A DNA stretch of 46,204 nucleotides from an uncultured Flavobacteriaceae bacterium (lineage in GTDB: Bacteria > Bacteroidota > Bacteroidia > Flavobacteriales > Flavobacteriaceae): assembly GCA_937936275.1 (NCBI GenBank), contig CALHCJ010000042.1, positions 1 to 46,204 of the forward strand. The letters run 5' to 3'. Shown here one piece after another: positions 7,054 to 16,056 of this stretch. Every line of letters starts with the position of its first letter. Position 1 is the stretch's first letter. The notes beneath the pieces were generated by a model, which worked only from the letters and a program-made list of their open reading frames with translations, was not told the origin of the DNA and made no database searches. A program made the translations under genes and the position numbers.

Positions 7054-8124
7054 ATGAACATGATTACATTTACAAATTTCGGAAAAAAAATAACGCTAGC
7101 AGCTTTTATGTTTTTAGCAACTATTAGCACATTTGCCCAAGACGAAGAAGAAAGCACCGAACCTAAATTCACACTAAGTGGAAGCGTTGATGCGTATTAC
7201 AGAGCTAATTTAAACTCTGCAAATTCAGGACCTAACTACTCCGCTCCCGGAAGTTCATTTGCAAATTTACCAGGATTTGCTCTCGGTATGGCTAACGTAA
7301 TCGTTGGTTATGAAGGAGAAAAAGTAGGTTTTGTCGCTGATTTGGTTTTCGGTCCTCGAGGAACGGATGCTATTTTTGCCTCTCCTTTATATTCTGCTAC
7401 AGGTAATATTGTAAACCAGTTATATGCTTACTGGAATGTTAGCGAATCGGTTAAGCTTACTTTTGGAAATTTCAACACCTTCTTAGGTTATGAAGTTATT
7501 TCACCTGTAGCCAATTTTAACTACAGTACTTCCTATTTGTTCTCTTATGGTCCATTTTCTCATACTGGTTTAAAAGCTGACTTCGCATTATCAGAAGATT
7601 TTAGTTTGATGCTAGCAGTAATGAATCAAACTGATTTAACGGAATTCAATCCAACAGGACTCTATGCATACGGCGCTCAACTTGGGTATAGTGGTCAATA
7701 CCTTAATTTTTTAGCTGATAACGGTTCATTCGAAGTAGATTTTACGGGTGGCTTTGATCTTTCTGATTCTTTTTTCCTAGGAATAAACGCTGCGTACTTT
7801 AGTGGAGATGAAGAAGATGGTATTGGAGATTTTGCAGGGGTAGCTATTTATCCGCAATTAGCAACATCAGAGAATTTCACCATTGGACTTAGAGGCGAAT
7901 ATTTTGCTGAAACCGATAATTTTGGAGCAATTGGAGCAAACGATGCAAACGGAGATGCTAGTGTTCTAGCTCTAACCTTAACTGGCAGTGCTACCATTGG
8001 AGATTTAATTCTTAAGCCAGAATTTCGTTTAGATAATGCTTCAGAAGATGCCTTTTTAGATTCTGATGGAAACCCCATTGGAAGTCTTTCATCTTTCGTA
8101 CTAGCAGCAGTTTACTCCTTCTAA
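7054..8124 (+). CDS. Outer-membrane beta-barrel porin (BBP2/OmpL-like)
   Basis: This is a 356-residue protein with a signal peptide (cleavage near TISTFAQ/DEEE) followed by repeated amphipathic beta-strands and a C-terminal FVLAAVYSF strand ending in phenylalanine, as outer-membrane barrels do. It resembles the putative beta-barrel porin-2 family (PF07642), which in Bacteroidota is often found next to amt. Its place behind P-II/amt suggests it lets small nitrogen solutes through the outer membrane; this is inference from context. It may be a read-through product of the amt transcript or have its own promoter in the 114-bp gap. Confidence 0.75.
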   Translation: MNMITFTNFGKKITLAAFMFLATISTFAQDEEESTEPKFTLSGSVDAYYRANLNSANSGPNYSAPGSSFANLPGFALGMANVIVGYEGEKVGFVADLVFGPRGTDAIFASPLYSATGNIVNQLYAYWNVSESVKLTFGNFNTFLGYEVISPVANFNYSTSYLFSYGPFSHTGLKADFALSEDFSLMLAVMNQTDLTEFNPTGLYAYGAQLGYSGQYLNFLADNGSFEVDFTGGFDLSDSFFLGINAAYFSGDEEDGIGDFAGVAIYPQLATSENFTIGLRGEYFAETDNFGAIGANDANGDASVLALTLTGSATIGDLILKPEFRLDNASEDAFLDSDGNPIGSLSSFVLAAVYSF

Positions 8125-8161
8125 AAAAGTAATAGAGTTGATAACATTGGTTGAGTAGTAT

Positions 8162-8193
8162 AAAAAGTCTAGCACGAAAGTGCTGGACTTTTT
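8162..8193. terminator. Bidirectional terminator between the porin and DUF1684 genes
   Basis: AAAAAGTCTAGCAC and GTGCTGGACTTTTT form a 14-bp stem (one G-T pair) capped by a GAAA tetraloop. The A-run and T-run on the two sides let it serve both convergent genes. Confidence 0.75.
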
Positions 8194-8199
8194 CTTTGC

Positions 8200-8856
8200 T
8201 TAATTTTTCACGAAAGCCTTAACTCCAGCCAAAACCTTAGTGTTTAAGTGATTTACATTCGGTACAATCGGACAAGAGTATTTCTTATTGTAAGCACAAT
8301 AAGGATTATAAGCTCGATTGAAATCAATCGTAATTTCGTCTGTTCTCGGAATTCTTAAATCAATATAACGTCCACCGCCATAGGTTTCTTCATCATTTGT
8401 CAAATCTGTAAAAGGAAGAAACAAATAATCTTCATAACCCTCTTCAAGCATAAGCTCTTTATTTTGATAAATCTCTAGCTGTCGCTTTCGTCCGTTTAAC
8501 TCAAAGTGTACGATACCATAAACGACTTCAGTAGAATTTTCGCCAGTAGTAGTTGGCATCAGAAAAGGTTTCGCATTGGGCGTACGAACCAACTTCGCCT
8601 GTACGACATAAGTCGTGTCGGGTTCAAAAAAGTCAAGACCTTCAAAATTCTTTCGATACTTATCTGGTAATGGCGATGTTTCAGGATTTTTAAACTCTTT
8701 GTCTTTTTCAAGCTGATAACTCAAAATTTCTTGAAGAACTTTCGTTGACGCTATTGCTTCCTTTTTAGCAACATCGTGGTACTTTTTTTTCTCTTTGCAC
8801 CCAAAGGGCAGCAATAGAATTACACTTATTGATAACCAAATGATACTATGCTTCAT
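8200..8856 (-). CDS. DUF1684 lipoprotein
   Basis: The start is corrected to the ATG at 8856, giving 218 residues. The N-terminus MKHSIIWLSISVILLLPFGC is a lipoprotein signal peptide with Cys20 as the lipidation site. The C-terminal half shows the DUF1684 hallmarks YIDLRIPRTDEITIDFNRAYNP, CAYN and YSCPIVPNVNHL. Biochemical function is unknown. The conserved Asn-Pro-Tyr-Cys-Ala-Tyr-Asn segment suggests a binding pocket, but that is speculative. It is divergent from a DJ-1/PfpI lipoprotein gene 87 bp away. Confidence 0.85.
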   Translation of the reverse strand: MKHSIIWLSISVILLLPFGCKEKKKYHDVAKKEAIASTKVLQEILSYQLEKDKEFKNPETSPLPDKYRKNFEGLDFFEPDTTYVVQAKLVRTPNAKPFLMPTTTGENSTEVVYGIVHFELNGRKRQLEIYQNKELMLEEGYEDYLFLPFTDLTNDEETYGGGRYIDLRIPRTDEITIDFNRAYNPYCAYNKKYSCPIVPNVNHLNTKVLAGVKAFVKN

Positions 8857-8943
8857 TACTTTAATTAATTGTGTAAAAATACAATTTAAAGTACTCGCGT
8901 TTTTAAGATAGTATCGTACTTTGTACACTTAAACCCTATTTTA

Positions 8944-9690
8944 ATGAAAACTATTCTTCGTTTAGTGATCATTCTATTGCTCACTATTTCTTGCCATCAA
9001 GATAAAAAGTCAGAAACTGGCGTATCCATTAAAAAGCGAGTTTTACCCAAACTAGAACCAAATCGTTATAACGTCGCTTTTCTTATTATGGATGGCACAT
9101 ACAATACCGAATTTACCGCACCGTTCGATATTTTTCAACACACCCAGTATCGCAAGAATATTAAGGCTATGAATACGTTCACCGTGGCAAATACTCTAGA
9201 ACCTATTAGCACTTTTGAAGGTGTTAGAATACTACCTGATTTCGATTACACCACTGATGAACTTCCGGCGATTGATATTCTTGTTGTTCCGAGCGCAGAA
9301 CACCACCTTGATAGTGATTTAGACGATGTAGCCCTGATCAATTTTATCAAAGAAGTAGATAAGGATGCACTTTTTATGACCAGTCATTGTGATGGCGCAT
9401 TCGTTTTGGCTAAAGCAGCTGTTTTAAATGATGTGGTATCGACCACTTTTCCTAGTGATATTGATACCTACAAAACCATGTTTCCACATCTTAAGGTCAA
9501 AGACAGTGTTCTTTTTGTTCATGATGGAAAGTATATTACCTCAGCTGGAGGTGCTAAAAGCTTTGAGGCGGCACTTTACTTATGTGAACATCTATATGGA
9601 AAAGAGATAGCCGAGTCCTTAGCGGGCGGCTTAGTCATTGATTGGAAACTTAGCGAGGTGCCTAAACTGATTGTAAGTCCTTTACCCTAG
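8944..9690 (+). CDS. DJ-1/PfpI family lipoprotein
   Basis: This is a 248-residue protein with a lipoprotein signal peptide (LLLTISC, lipidated Cys17) and a DJ-1/PfpI (class I glutamine amidotransferase-like) domain from about residue 42. The nucleophile-elbow cysteine is C149 in TSHCDGAFVLA and the supporting acidic residue is probably E56 (YNTEFTAPFD). It is more like the AraC-coupled amidotransferase-like branch than true proteases. It is anchored on the periplasmic side or at the surface. The activity is unknown. Its stop lies 2 bp from the convergent hydrolase-like gene. Confidence 0.8.
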   Translation: MKTILRLVIILLLTISCHQDKKSETGVSIKKRVLPKLEPNRYNVAFLIMDGTYNTEFTAPFDIFQHTQYRKNIKAMNTFTVANTLEPISTFEGVRILPDFDYTTDELPAIDILVVPSAEHHLDSDLDDVALINFIKEVDKDALFMTSHCDGAFVLAKAAVLNDVVSTTFPSDIDTYKTMFPHLKVKDSVLFVHDGKYITSAGGAKSFEAALYLCEHLYGKEIAESLAGGLVIDWKLSEVPKLIVSPLP

Positions 9691-9692
9691 GA

Positions 9693-11087
9693 TTAAGGAG
9701 CATCTTCAAAATACTTCTTCATCAGTTTGTTAAATTCTGGAGTAATTCGAAGCAGCGCGGTATGATTCAATTCGTACAGTTCAGTTTTATTACTGTATCC
9801 CATTTTCAGAAGTTCTTCAAGATAAAAAAGAGCGGTGCCAAAATCTTCAACTCTTGAACTATTTGAAATTACCTTGAGATAAGGTTTTGGGTTCTGAGCA
9901 TCGGTAATTGTATTCACCATCCATAGAAAAGTCAAAGCCTCTTCGTCTACAATAGAGGTTGCCTTGATAGCGTCAATATTATCTGCAATTAAGGCATTCA
10001 AAAAGCTTTTCAAGCGCGCCGCCATCTGCTTCTCAAAAATATTCTTACCCTTTTCGTATTTGGTGAGTTCTTCCATTTGAAATTTCCACCAACCCAGATT
10101 ATTATAATTATAAGTAATTACATCTTCCTCTAGATAATATACATAATCCTCTTTGATCAAATTTTCTTTAAAAAATGCAGCATTTTGACTTCTAGTATAA
10201 GTCTTAAATAATTTGGTTTTTCGAAGCGTTTTTAAACTCGATTTGAGAGAATCAACATTCTTAAAAGGACGAAAAATATTCATGGTCTCCAGTAACAATG
10301 CTTGTGCCATAAGCGGCTTATTTTCAGTGACCAATACATTTGTTTCCCCTAAACTTTTGAGATAGGCGGTATCGATTAATTCCTCATTTCTAGGTTCGTC
10401 TCCCTTGGCCATTGCGGCTAAGGTGAAAACGTTCAAAGCTTTTTTTAAATAATCGGACGATGGCCATTCTACACCACCTTCAAAAATCAAAAGTTGGTGG
10501 GGAAATTTTAAATTATTTAGAAGCTTTCTCGAAGATAGCATGGTTCTGTAATTATAGTCCTCTTTACCTACAATTCCTATAAAATGAAATGGTCTTTTAC
10601 TACTGAGCACCTCTGCATTGGCTAACGCTGAACCGCATGAGATAACACCTCTAATTTCCTTTATGAAAGTGGGTAGTAAAGAAGCCATTCTGGCTCCGGC
10701 CCCAAAGCCCCCTGTATAAATTCTACTCTTTTTGATTGGTAAAATAGAATAAACCCGATTTAACATTCTACTCGAAATCAACACGTTTTTGGAAAGCGCT
10801 AAAGTGTCTTGAATATTATTGGATGCTGCCAAAATATAACCTTCTTTTTCCGCCGCTTCTCTAAACATACTGACCACTCGCTTACCGCGACCTTGCATAT
10901 CAAAGACAAGAACCACTGGCCATTCTTTGGTCATGTCAAAATCGGTTGGAAGATAAAGCGAAAAGCTTTCTTTGATGGAGTCATTAACTGCAACTTCATC
11001 AATAACACTTCCCTTTTTAAGCGTCAATTGCTGTGCAAAACCACAAAACGAAAAAGACAGGAAAAGAAGTACTAATTTATTTTTCAT
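9693..11087 (-). CDS. Secreted alpha/beta-hydrolase-like protein lacking the usual nucleophile serine
   Basis: The start is moved to the ATG at 11087 (MKNKLVLLFLSFSFCGFAQ, a signal peptide), giving 464 residues. The N-terminal half looks like an esterase/PHB-depolymerase-type alpha/beta hydrolase: FSLYLPTDFD, WPVVLVFDMQG and IYTGGFGAGARMASLL. The nucleophile elbow should read G-x-S-x-G, but here it is GFGAG, so the serine is replaced by glycine. The C-terminal half is helical and unassigned. It may be an inactive binding protein. No partner is evident nearby. Confidence 0.6.
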   Translation of the reverse strand: MKNKLVLLFLSFSFCGFAQQLTLKKGSVIDEVAVNDSIKESFSLYLPTDFDMTKEWPVVLVFDMQGRGKRVVSMFREAAEKEGYILAASNNIQDTLALSKNVLISSRMLNRVYSILPIKKSRIYTGGFGAGARMASLLPTFIKEIRGVISCGSALANAEVLSSKRPFHFIGIVGKEDYNYRTMLSSRKLLNNLKFPHQLLIFEGGVEWPSSDYLKKALNVFTLAAMAKGDEPRNEELIDTAYLKSLGETNVLVTENKPLMAQALLLETMNIFRPFKNVDSLKSSLKTLRKTKLFKTYTRSQNAAFFKENLIKEDYVYYLEEDVITYNYNNLGWWKFQMEELTKYEKGKNIFEKQMAARLKSFLNALIADNIDAIKATSIVDEEALTFLWMVNTITDAQNPKPYLKVISNSSRVEDFGTALFYLEELLKMGYSNKTELYELNHTALLRITPEFNKLMKKYFEDAP

Positions 11088-11190
11088 ATGACAAACAAAC
11101 ATCAAAAATCTAGCCAAACATTGAGCTATGATAAAGTTACCCATTTAAACCCGGCTAAAAGATGACTTATAGTAACGATTTATCAGAAAA

Positions 11191-12015
11191 TCATTCTCCG
11201 ATTGCCCCCATTTCGACACCTTCAGAATAGGCAACCTTAATATTGTTAGCGTTAAATGCTTTCTTAATTACTTTGTTCGATTCAAAAACTACAGCCCAAT
11301 AATCATCAGGCTCAACGTAGGGTCGAACTAAAAGTTGAACATTATGGCTATCAAAATTCTCAATTCCAACATCAGGTATGGGATCTTTTAAAACTTTTGG
11401 AAGTTCAAGTAATGCATCAATGATAATCTGTTTTACTCTCGGAAAACTTTCATCGTATGGCATGGTCACCGACAACTCTAGACGAATTTTGCCTTTTTCA
11501 GAAAAATTCGTCACAACTGATTCAGTAATCATCGAATTAGGAATAATTAATATTTTGTTGCCTGGTGTGAGTACATCTGTGCTGAAAATTCCTATCTCTT
11601 CTACACGTCCGAACTTCTCATCTAACTGAATCCAATCTCCAATTTTATATGGTTTTAATGTTAAAATCAATATTCCAGATGCAAAATTACCAAGGCTGCC
11701 CTGAAGTGCCATTCCGATGGCAAAACCTGCTGCTGCCAAAATTGCAACTAAACCTGTAAGATCTGCACCAATGATTGAAGCAATCGCAAAAAGTACAGCT
11801 CCTTTTAAAATTACGGTAGCAGTTGAACCAATGAAGGGTCTTAACGTTTCGGAGAAACCTGATTTTTCCAAAGCTAAACCCAATAATTTTACTAACTTTT
11901 TAACAATCTTAAATCCAATCCAAAGTATAACTCCGGCAAGTAAAATTTTAGGCAAGAAGAATACCATTTTGTCAATGGCGATTTGAAGATACTCGTTGAG
12001 TTTATCCATTTCCAT
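11191..12015 (-). CDS. Small-conductance mechanosensitive channel (MscS family)
   Basis: This is an inner-membrane tension-gated channel that releases solutes on osmotic downshock. The 274-residue protein has three N-terminal helices, the third being the pore helix LVAILAAAGFAIGMALQGSLGNFASGILI rich in Gly/Ala, followed by the MscS beta domain (IGDWIQLDEKFGRVEEIGIFSTDVLT and IIPNSMI) and the C-terminal alpha/beta domain. The size equals that of E. coli MscS. An alternative ATG lies two codons downstream. It is transcribed in the same direction as the upstream symporter gene with a 49-bp gap. Confidence 0.9.
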   Translation of the reverse strand: MEMDKLNEYLQIAIDKMVFFLPKILLAGVILWIGFKIVKKLVKLLGLALEKSGFSETLRPFIGSTATVILKGAVLFAIASIIGADLTGLVAILAAAGFAIGMALQGSLGNFASGILILTLKPYKIGDWIQLDEKFGRVEEIGIFSTDVLTPGNKILIIPNSMITESVVTNFSEKGKIRLELSVTMPYDESFPRVKQIIIDALLELPKVLKDPIPDVGIENFDSHNVQLLVRPYVEPDDYWAVVFESNKVIKKAFNANNIKVAYSEGVEMGAIGE

Positions 12016-12064
12016 ACCCTAAATAAAGAATAAAATCTTTTAACTACAAATCAGGATGGGCATT

Positions 12065-13633
12065 TTAAGACTGTGACTTAATAGCTTTTTTATATTTCAA
12101 TAACTCTTCTTTCACTTTCGATAAAAGTAAAAATAGACCAATCATATTGGGTACTAGCATCGCGAAAATCATAGCATCTGAAAAGAGTGTAACAGAGTCT
12201 AAAGTAGCGGCTGCACCTATAACCACAAAGAGACAGAATATAATTTTATAGACATACTCGGTCTTCTTACCTCTTCCGAAAAGAAATGACCACGCCTGAT
12301 GACCATAATAAGACCACGATATCATTGAAGAAAAAGCAAATAAAATTACTGCAAATGAGAGTAAATACGGAAACCAAGAAATACCACTTCTAAGCGCATT
12401 GGAGGTTAGCACTACCCCTTGTGCATCATTGATTTGAGCTCCTATCACTATCTGACCTGTGATGATTAAAACCAAGGCCGTCATAGTACAAATTACCACA
12501 GTATCGATAAAGGGTTCAAGTAAAGCCACTAAACCTTCGCTAGCTGCATATTTTGTTTTTACTGCAGAATGCGCAATTGAAGCAGAGCCAATGCCAGCTT
12601 CGTTAGAGAAAGCGGCTCTCTTAAAACCTTGAATAAGAACCCCGATAAAACCACCAGCGATTCCTTCGGGTTTGAATGCACCTTCATATATAGCTATGAA
12701 AGCATCTGGGATACTTTGAAAATTGATACCTAATATAGTTAATACCGCTAAGACATATAGTAGTACCATTGCGGGTACAATCTTGTCTGTAACTTTGGCA
12801 ATCTTTTTGATGCCTCCAATAATTACAACTCCAACTAAAATTGACATTATCAAACCAAAAAGCCAACCTTTGCCATGTACAAAACTATGTTCCTCACCCG
12901 TCACATATTCGAAAAGTTGAAAAGCTTGATTTACTTGAAACATATTTCCTCCTCCAAAAGATCCACCAATGCACATCATAGCAAAAACTATGGCTAATAC
13001 CTTCCCAAGTTTTTTTAATCCCTTTTCTTCAAGCCCTTTGGAGAGATAATACATCGGCCCTCCAAAAACCCGTCCATTATCATCAATTTCACGGTATTTT
13101 ACTCCCAAAGTACATTCGACAAACTTTGATGCCATTCCCAAAAAACCAACAAGAATCATCCAAAATGTAGCACCAGCACCTCCAATCGACAATGCGATGG
13201 CAACTCCAGCAATATTACCCAAACCAACCGTTGCAGATAAAGCAGCGGTAAGCGCTTGAAAATGAGTCACCTCACCATCTGTATCTTCTTTTCTAGTGGT
13301 ATCAACGTCTTCTTTTTGTGAAGTGTTTTCCTCAATCATGTTTGAAGATGGCAAGGCTTCTAGGTGATCATATTTTCCTTGAACAATGCGTATAGCAGTT
13401 TTAAAACCTGTGAAGTTTATGCCCCTAAAATAAATAGTAAAAATACTGGCTCCTGTAATCAAAACAATTAATACCCAAGGAACACCAACATCATTCGTAA
13501 TAGGAATTTGCGCAAAAATCGCATCCACAAACCAACCTGTTGCCCTTTCAAATTTTTCATTTATTTGATCATCTAGAGAATATTGTTTTTGTAAAAGATT
13601 TGTGAATAGAAAAAAGATTAAGAACCGAACCAT
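12065..13633 (-). CDS. Sodium:alanine symporter (AGCS family)
   Basis: This is an inner-membrane sodium-coupled amino acid importer. The signature THFQALTAALSATVGLGNIAGVA is present, together with SNEAGIGSASIAHSAVKT (residues about 345-362), typical of AGCS carriers. The first listed codon is TTG; the ATG six codons later (13633) gives 522 residues and a better hydrophobic N-terminus. An unusual acidic/polar insertion (MIEENTSQKEDVDTTRKEDTDGE) precedes the signature. The actual substrate, alanine or glycine, cannot be told from sequence. A single TACGTA lies in its upstream gap. Confidence 0.88.
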   Translation of the reverse strand: MVRFLIFFLFTNLLQKQYSLDDQINEKFERATGWFVDAIFAQIPITNDVGVPWVLIVLITGASIFTIYFRGINFTGFKTAIRIVQGKYDHLEALPSSNMIEENTSQKEDVDTTRKEDTDGEVTHFQALTAALSATVGLGNIAGVAIALSIGGAGATFWMILVGFLGMASKFVECTLGVKYREIDDNGRVFGGPMYYLSKGLEEKGLKKLGKVLAIVFAMMCIGGSFGGGNMFQVNQAFQLFEYVTGEEHSFVHGKGWLFGLIMSILVGVVIIGGIKKIAKVTDKIVPAMVLLYVLAVLTILGINFQSIPDAFIAIYEGAFKPEGIAGGFIGVLIQGFKRAAFSNEAGIGSASIAHSAVKTKYAASEGLVALLEPFIDTVVICTMTALVLIITGQIVIGAQINDAQGVVLTSNALRSGISWFPYLLSFAVILFAFSSMISWSYYGHQAWSFLFGRGKKTEYVYKIIFCLFVVIGAAATLDSVTLFSDAMIFAMLVPNMIGLFLLLSKVKEELLKYKKAIKSQS

Positions 13634-13730
13634 TTTAGTTTTAATCCTCAATATCTCTGCTATTTTATAAATTCAAAAGCTTACGTATTGGTTAAAATTT
13701 CTATCGGTCTAGTGAACCATAAACTTAAAT

Positions 13731-14855
13731 TTACTTTTTGCTAGTGGGTTTTACCGTAGCGTATTTTAATAGATCATTCTCAATTGCATATTGAATCAAT
13801 TGATTCTTTCCGGCTGATCCGCTAATATGCAGTGCCTTTTTAATTTGGTAAATATGCGTTTGAAAACCATCAACGCTAATATGCATCGACTCAGCTATTT
13901 CTGTATAAGACTTTTCATTTCCAAAAATTCCTAAATTTCCTAAAACTTCCTTCTGTCGCTCAGAGAGTTCTATTTTGCTTGCTTCTGTTAATGCATTATT
14001 TTCTAGTGTCAATCTTGAAATAGTATCTAAATGACTATCATTTGCAAGCTGCAACCTTGTTCTTTCTTCTTCTAGTTTGGTCTTGGCAATTAAAATCTCT
14101 TCCAATAAAGATTGCTTCTCCTCTTTTTCAGATAAAAACTTCCAACTATACAATAGGATAGAGAATAACAGAATAAATAAAAATTTAAATGAAATTGCAC
14201 TGATAGTACCCAAAAGGATCCAGGTAGGCTGCGATATAAAATTTGGTATGTGTTCAATAGGCACAATTCTATGTGTTACCGCACTTACAATAAGCACAAA
14301 AAGTGCAAAACAAGGTAGAATCATAAAACGCATACTCCTACTGTTAAAGGCCTTATTTAAAGCACTGAGCAACTCAAACGCAACTACAATTGAAATGGGA
14401 ATATCGATGAGCCAAATCAAAGAATTGTTTATACGAGTATTGGTGTACGAGGTAGCGAAAAACACGAACACTAGCATACCCATTACTCCCATGTAGATAT
14501 AAATAAATTGTCTTTCGGAAAATCGATCGACTATTTGAATAATCAGTGATCGTCGACCTTTATATTCTATGGATGGTAATGAGAGTATAATAAAAAGAGA
14601 ATTCAAGAGGGAAACTAGTACCCCTGAATAAATCAAAAACCTACTATCAGGAGACCCTTTAAAGTAGCCAACCACTATTAAATTTAAAAACGCCCCAAGG
14701 CCCCAAATGAAAATAGCGAAACCGAACCACATGATACCATTGATCTCAGTTACTCTCGCTACGTGTTTTTTTTCTTTTTTATAAATACGTTGAATGACAA
14801 TAGCGGTAATCAAACAAACGATTGCTGTTATAGCGTATTCTAAAATAATTTGCAT
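13731..14855 (-). CDS. Membrane-embedded LuxR-type transcriptional regulator
   Basis: This is a 374-residue protein with seven or eight predicted transmembrane helices in the first 240 residues, a short coiled coil (EEKQSLLEEILIAKTKLEEERTRL, in part), and a C-terminal LuxR/FixJ-type helix-turn-helix (LSERQKEVLGNLGIFGNEKSYTEIAESMHIS onward, about 300-365). The HTH has an extended GISG-like tail. The domain order suggests a one-component membrane sensor that contacts DNA from the membrane. Targets are unknown; it lies between a symporter and an Lrp gene. A second protein of the same plan is at the right edge. Confidence 0.75.
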   Translation of the reverse strand: MQIILEYAITAIVCLITAIVIQRIYKKEKKHVARVTEINGIMWFGFAIFIWGLGAFLNLIVVGYFKGSPDSRFLIYSGVLVSLLNSLFIILSLPSIEYKGRRSLIIQIVDRFSERQFIYIYMGVMGMLVFVFFATSYTNTRINNSLIWLIDIPISIVVAFELLSALNKAFNSRSMRFMILPCFALFVLIVSAVTHRIVPIEHIPNFISQPTWILLGTISAISFKFLFILLFSILLYSWKFLSEKEEKQSLLEEILIAKTKLEEERTRLQLANDSHLDTISRLTLENNALTEASKIELSERQKEVLGNLGIFGNEKSYTEIAESMHISVDGFQTHIYQIKKALHISGSAGKNQLIQYAIENDLLKYATVKPTSKK

Positions 14856-14975
14856 CTCCTCTAGTTATCGTTTTAAAATTAATTAAAATTCGGTCGATAC
14901 TATTACTTAAGCAATGCTTAACTAGAGAGCATTCTAAGATTAAAAGAACAATGTTAATCTACCTTACACAATTAC

Positions 14976-15428
14976 TTATGTCATTTCTTTAAGAATAGGA
15001 GCATTTGAAACCACATTCGATAAAATGATGTGGGTTCTTGTCTCGCCATATTGAATAAGCTTGTCAATGAACTTTTCTAAATGAAACTGATCTTTTAAAA
15101 CAACCTCCATAATAATATTCTCATTCCCAGTAATACGATAGCAATTTATTACTTCTTTGAAGGTGACTACGGTCACTAAAAAAGGTTTGAGTTTTCCCAT
15201 AAAAGCGCGCAGGGTAATTATTGCTTTCAGCTGATGCCCTGTCTTGGCATGTGATACTTTTGCAGTGTACCCTTGAATAATTTCCATATCTTCCATTTTC
15301 TTGATACGCTCTGCAACGGCAGGGGGTGTCAACCCGACTTGCCTACCAATTTCAGCGAAGGAAGCGCGTGCATTTTCTTGAAGACTATTCAGTATCTTCC
15401 AATTCAACATATCGATCTTATCATTCAT
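14976..15428 (-). CDS. Lrp/AsnC family transcriptional regulator
   Basis: This is a 150-residue regulator starting at the ATG at 15428 (MNDKIDMLNWKILNSLQ); the longer listed ORF begins in AT-rich intergenic DNA. The N-terminal winged HTH (ARASFAEIGRQVGLTPPAVAERIKKME) and the C-terminal RAM/ligand-sensing domain (VINCYRITGNENIIMEVVL) are complete. Family members are octameric or dimeric sensors of amino acids. It is divergent from a small helical protein gene, and a 9-bp inverted repeat in the shared gap is a possible autoregulatory site. Confidence 0.9.
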   Translation of the reverse strand: MNDKIDMLNWKILNSLQENARASFAEIGRQVGLTPPAVAERIKKMEDMEIIQGYTAKVSHAKTGHQLKAIITLRAFMGKLKPFLVTVVTFKEVINCYRITGNENIIMEVVLKDQFHLEKFIDKLIQYGETRTHIILSNVVSNAPILKEMT

Positions 15429-15452
15429 AATAATTATACATATATATTTAAT

Positions 15453-15486
15453 AATCAAAAGATAAATTAAGATTATACTTTTGATT
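15453..15486. promoter_or_regulatory. Inverted repeat in the lrp divergent promoter region
   Basis: AATCAAAAG (15453-15461) and CTTTTGATT (15478-15486) are perfect 9-bp arms 16 bp apart. The right arm overlaps a TACTTTTG -7-like box on the plus strand. It is a candidate operator. Confidence 0.4.
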
Positions 15487-15541
15487 CTAAATAACAATAT
15501 ACTGATTTGGTAGTAACTTTAATAAAAATTTTGTTGCAAAA

Positions 15542-15940
15542 ATGTCTTCAAAAAACTTAGGTTCTGTACCTGTTTACCAAAAAGCGCAGTCGCTATATGA
15601 ACTGAGTAGTCATCTGGTATCTTATATTTCTTTCAACAAAGATTTGGTAAAATTATATAACTCGACTAGCCTTCGTGATAGCATAGCAACTTCAATTTTA
15701 ACTGATGCCAAACTCATTGCAACCCACATTACAGAAGCCATTTCTTCAAAGTCATATAAAGACCGACTTCAAAACGCTAGCTTCGTGAATATCATGATTC
15801 GAAACCTCAACTCATATTGCATAGGTTTAGAAAAAGACGGTGTAAAAGAAAAAGAGTATTTGCAACTTTTGCGACATGAGTTAAAAAGTTTTAGAAGTAC
15901 TTTCAAAAAATGGAGAGGCTCTTTGCCAAATCTTGACTGA
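15542..15940 (+). CDS. Small all-helical protein, four-helix-bundle-like, unknown function
   Basis: This is a 132-residue protein with no signal peptide or membrane segment. The pattern VYQKAQSLYELSSHLVSYI... SLRDSIATSILTDAKLIATHITEA resembles the 23S rRNA-intervening-sequence / four-helix-bundle family, in which a KA-x-L start is followed by amphipathic helices. The similarity is by pattern only and weak. The C-terminus is basic (RSTFKKWRGSLPNLD). It is divergent from the Lrp regulator with 113 bp between starts, so it may be controlled by it. Confidence 0.55.
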   Translation: MSSKNLGSVPVYQKAQSLYELSSHLVSYISFNKDLVKLYNSTSLRDSIATSILTDAKLIATHITEAISSKSYKDRLQNASFVNIMIRNLNSYCIGLEKDGVKEKEYLQLLRHELKSFRSTFKKWRGSLPNLD

Positions 15941-16005
15941 GATATTGGTTTCAATCCATCTCAGATTTCTAAATTGTGCTTTAGTATGCAAAATCACATA
16001 ATTCG

Positions 16006-16037
16006 TTGTGTTTGATGTATTAATTGTTCTAATTTTA
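16006..16037 (+). promoter_or_regulatory. Promoter of purU
   Basis: A -33 TTG (16006-16008), a 21-bp spacer and a -7 box TAATTTTA (7 of 8 matches, 16030-16037) lie 19 nt upstream of the TTG start codon. The -7 box includes an in-frame TAG that rules out a longer N-terminus. Confidence 0.5.
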
Positions 16038-16056
16038 GGGACTGAAAATACCGCTT

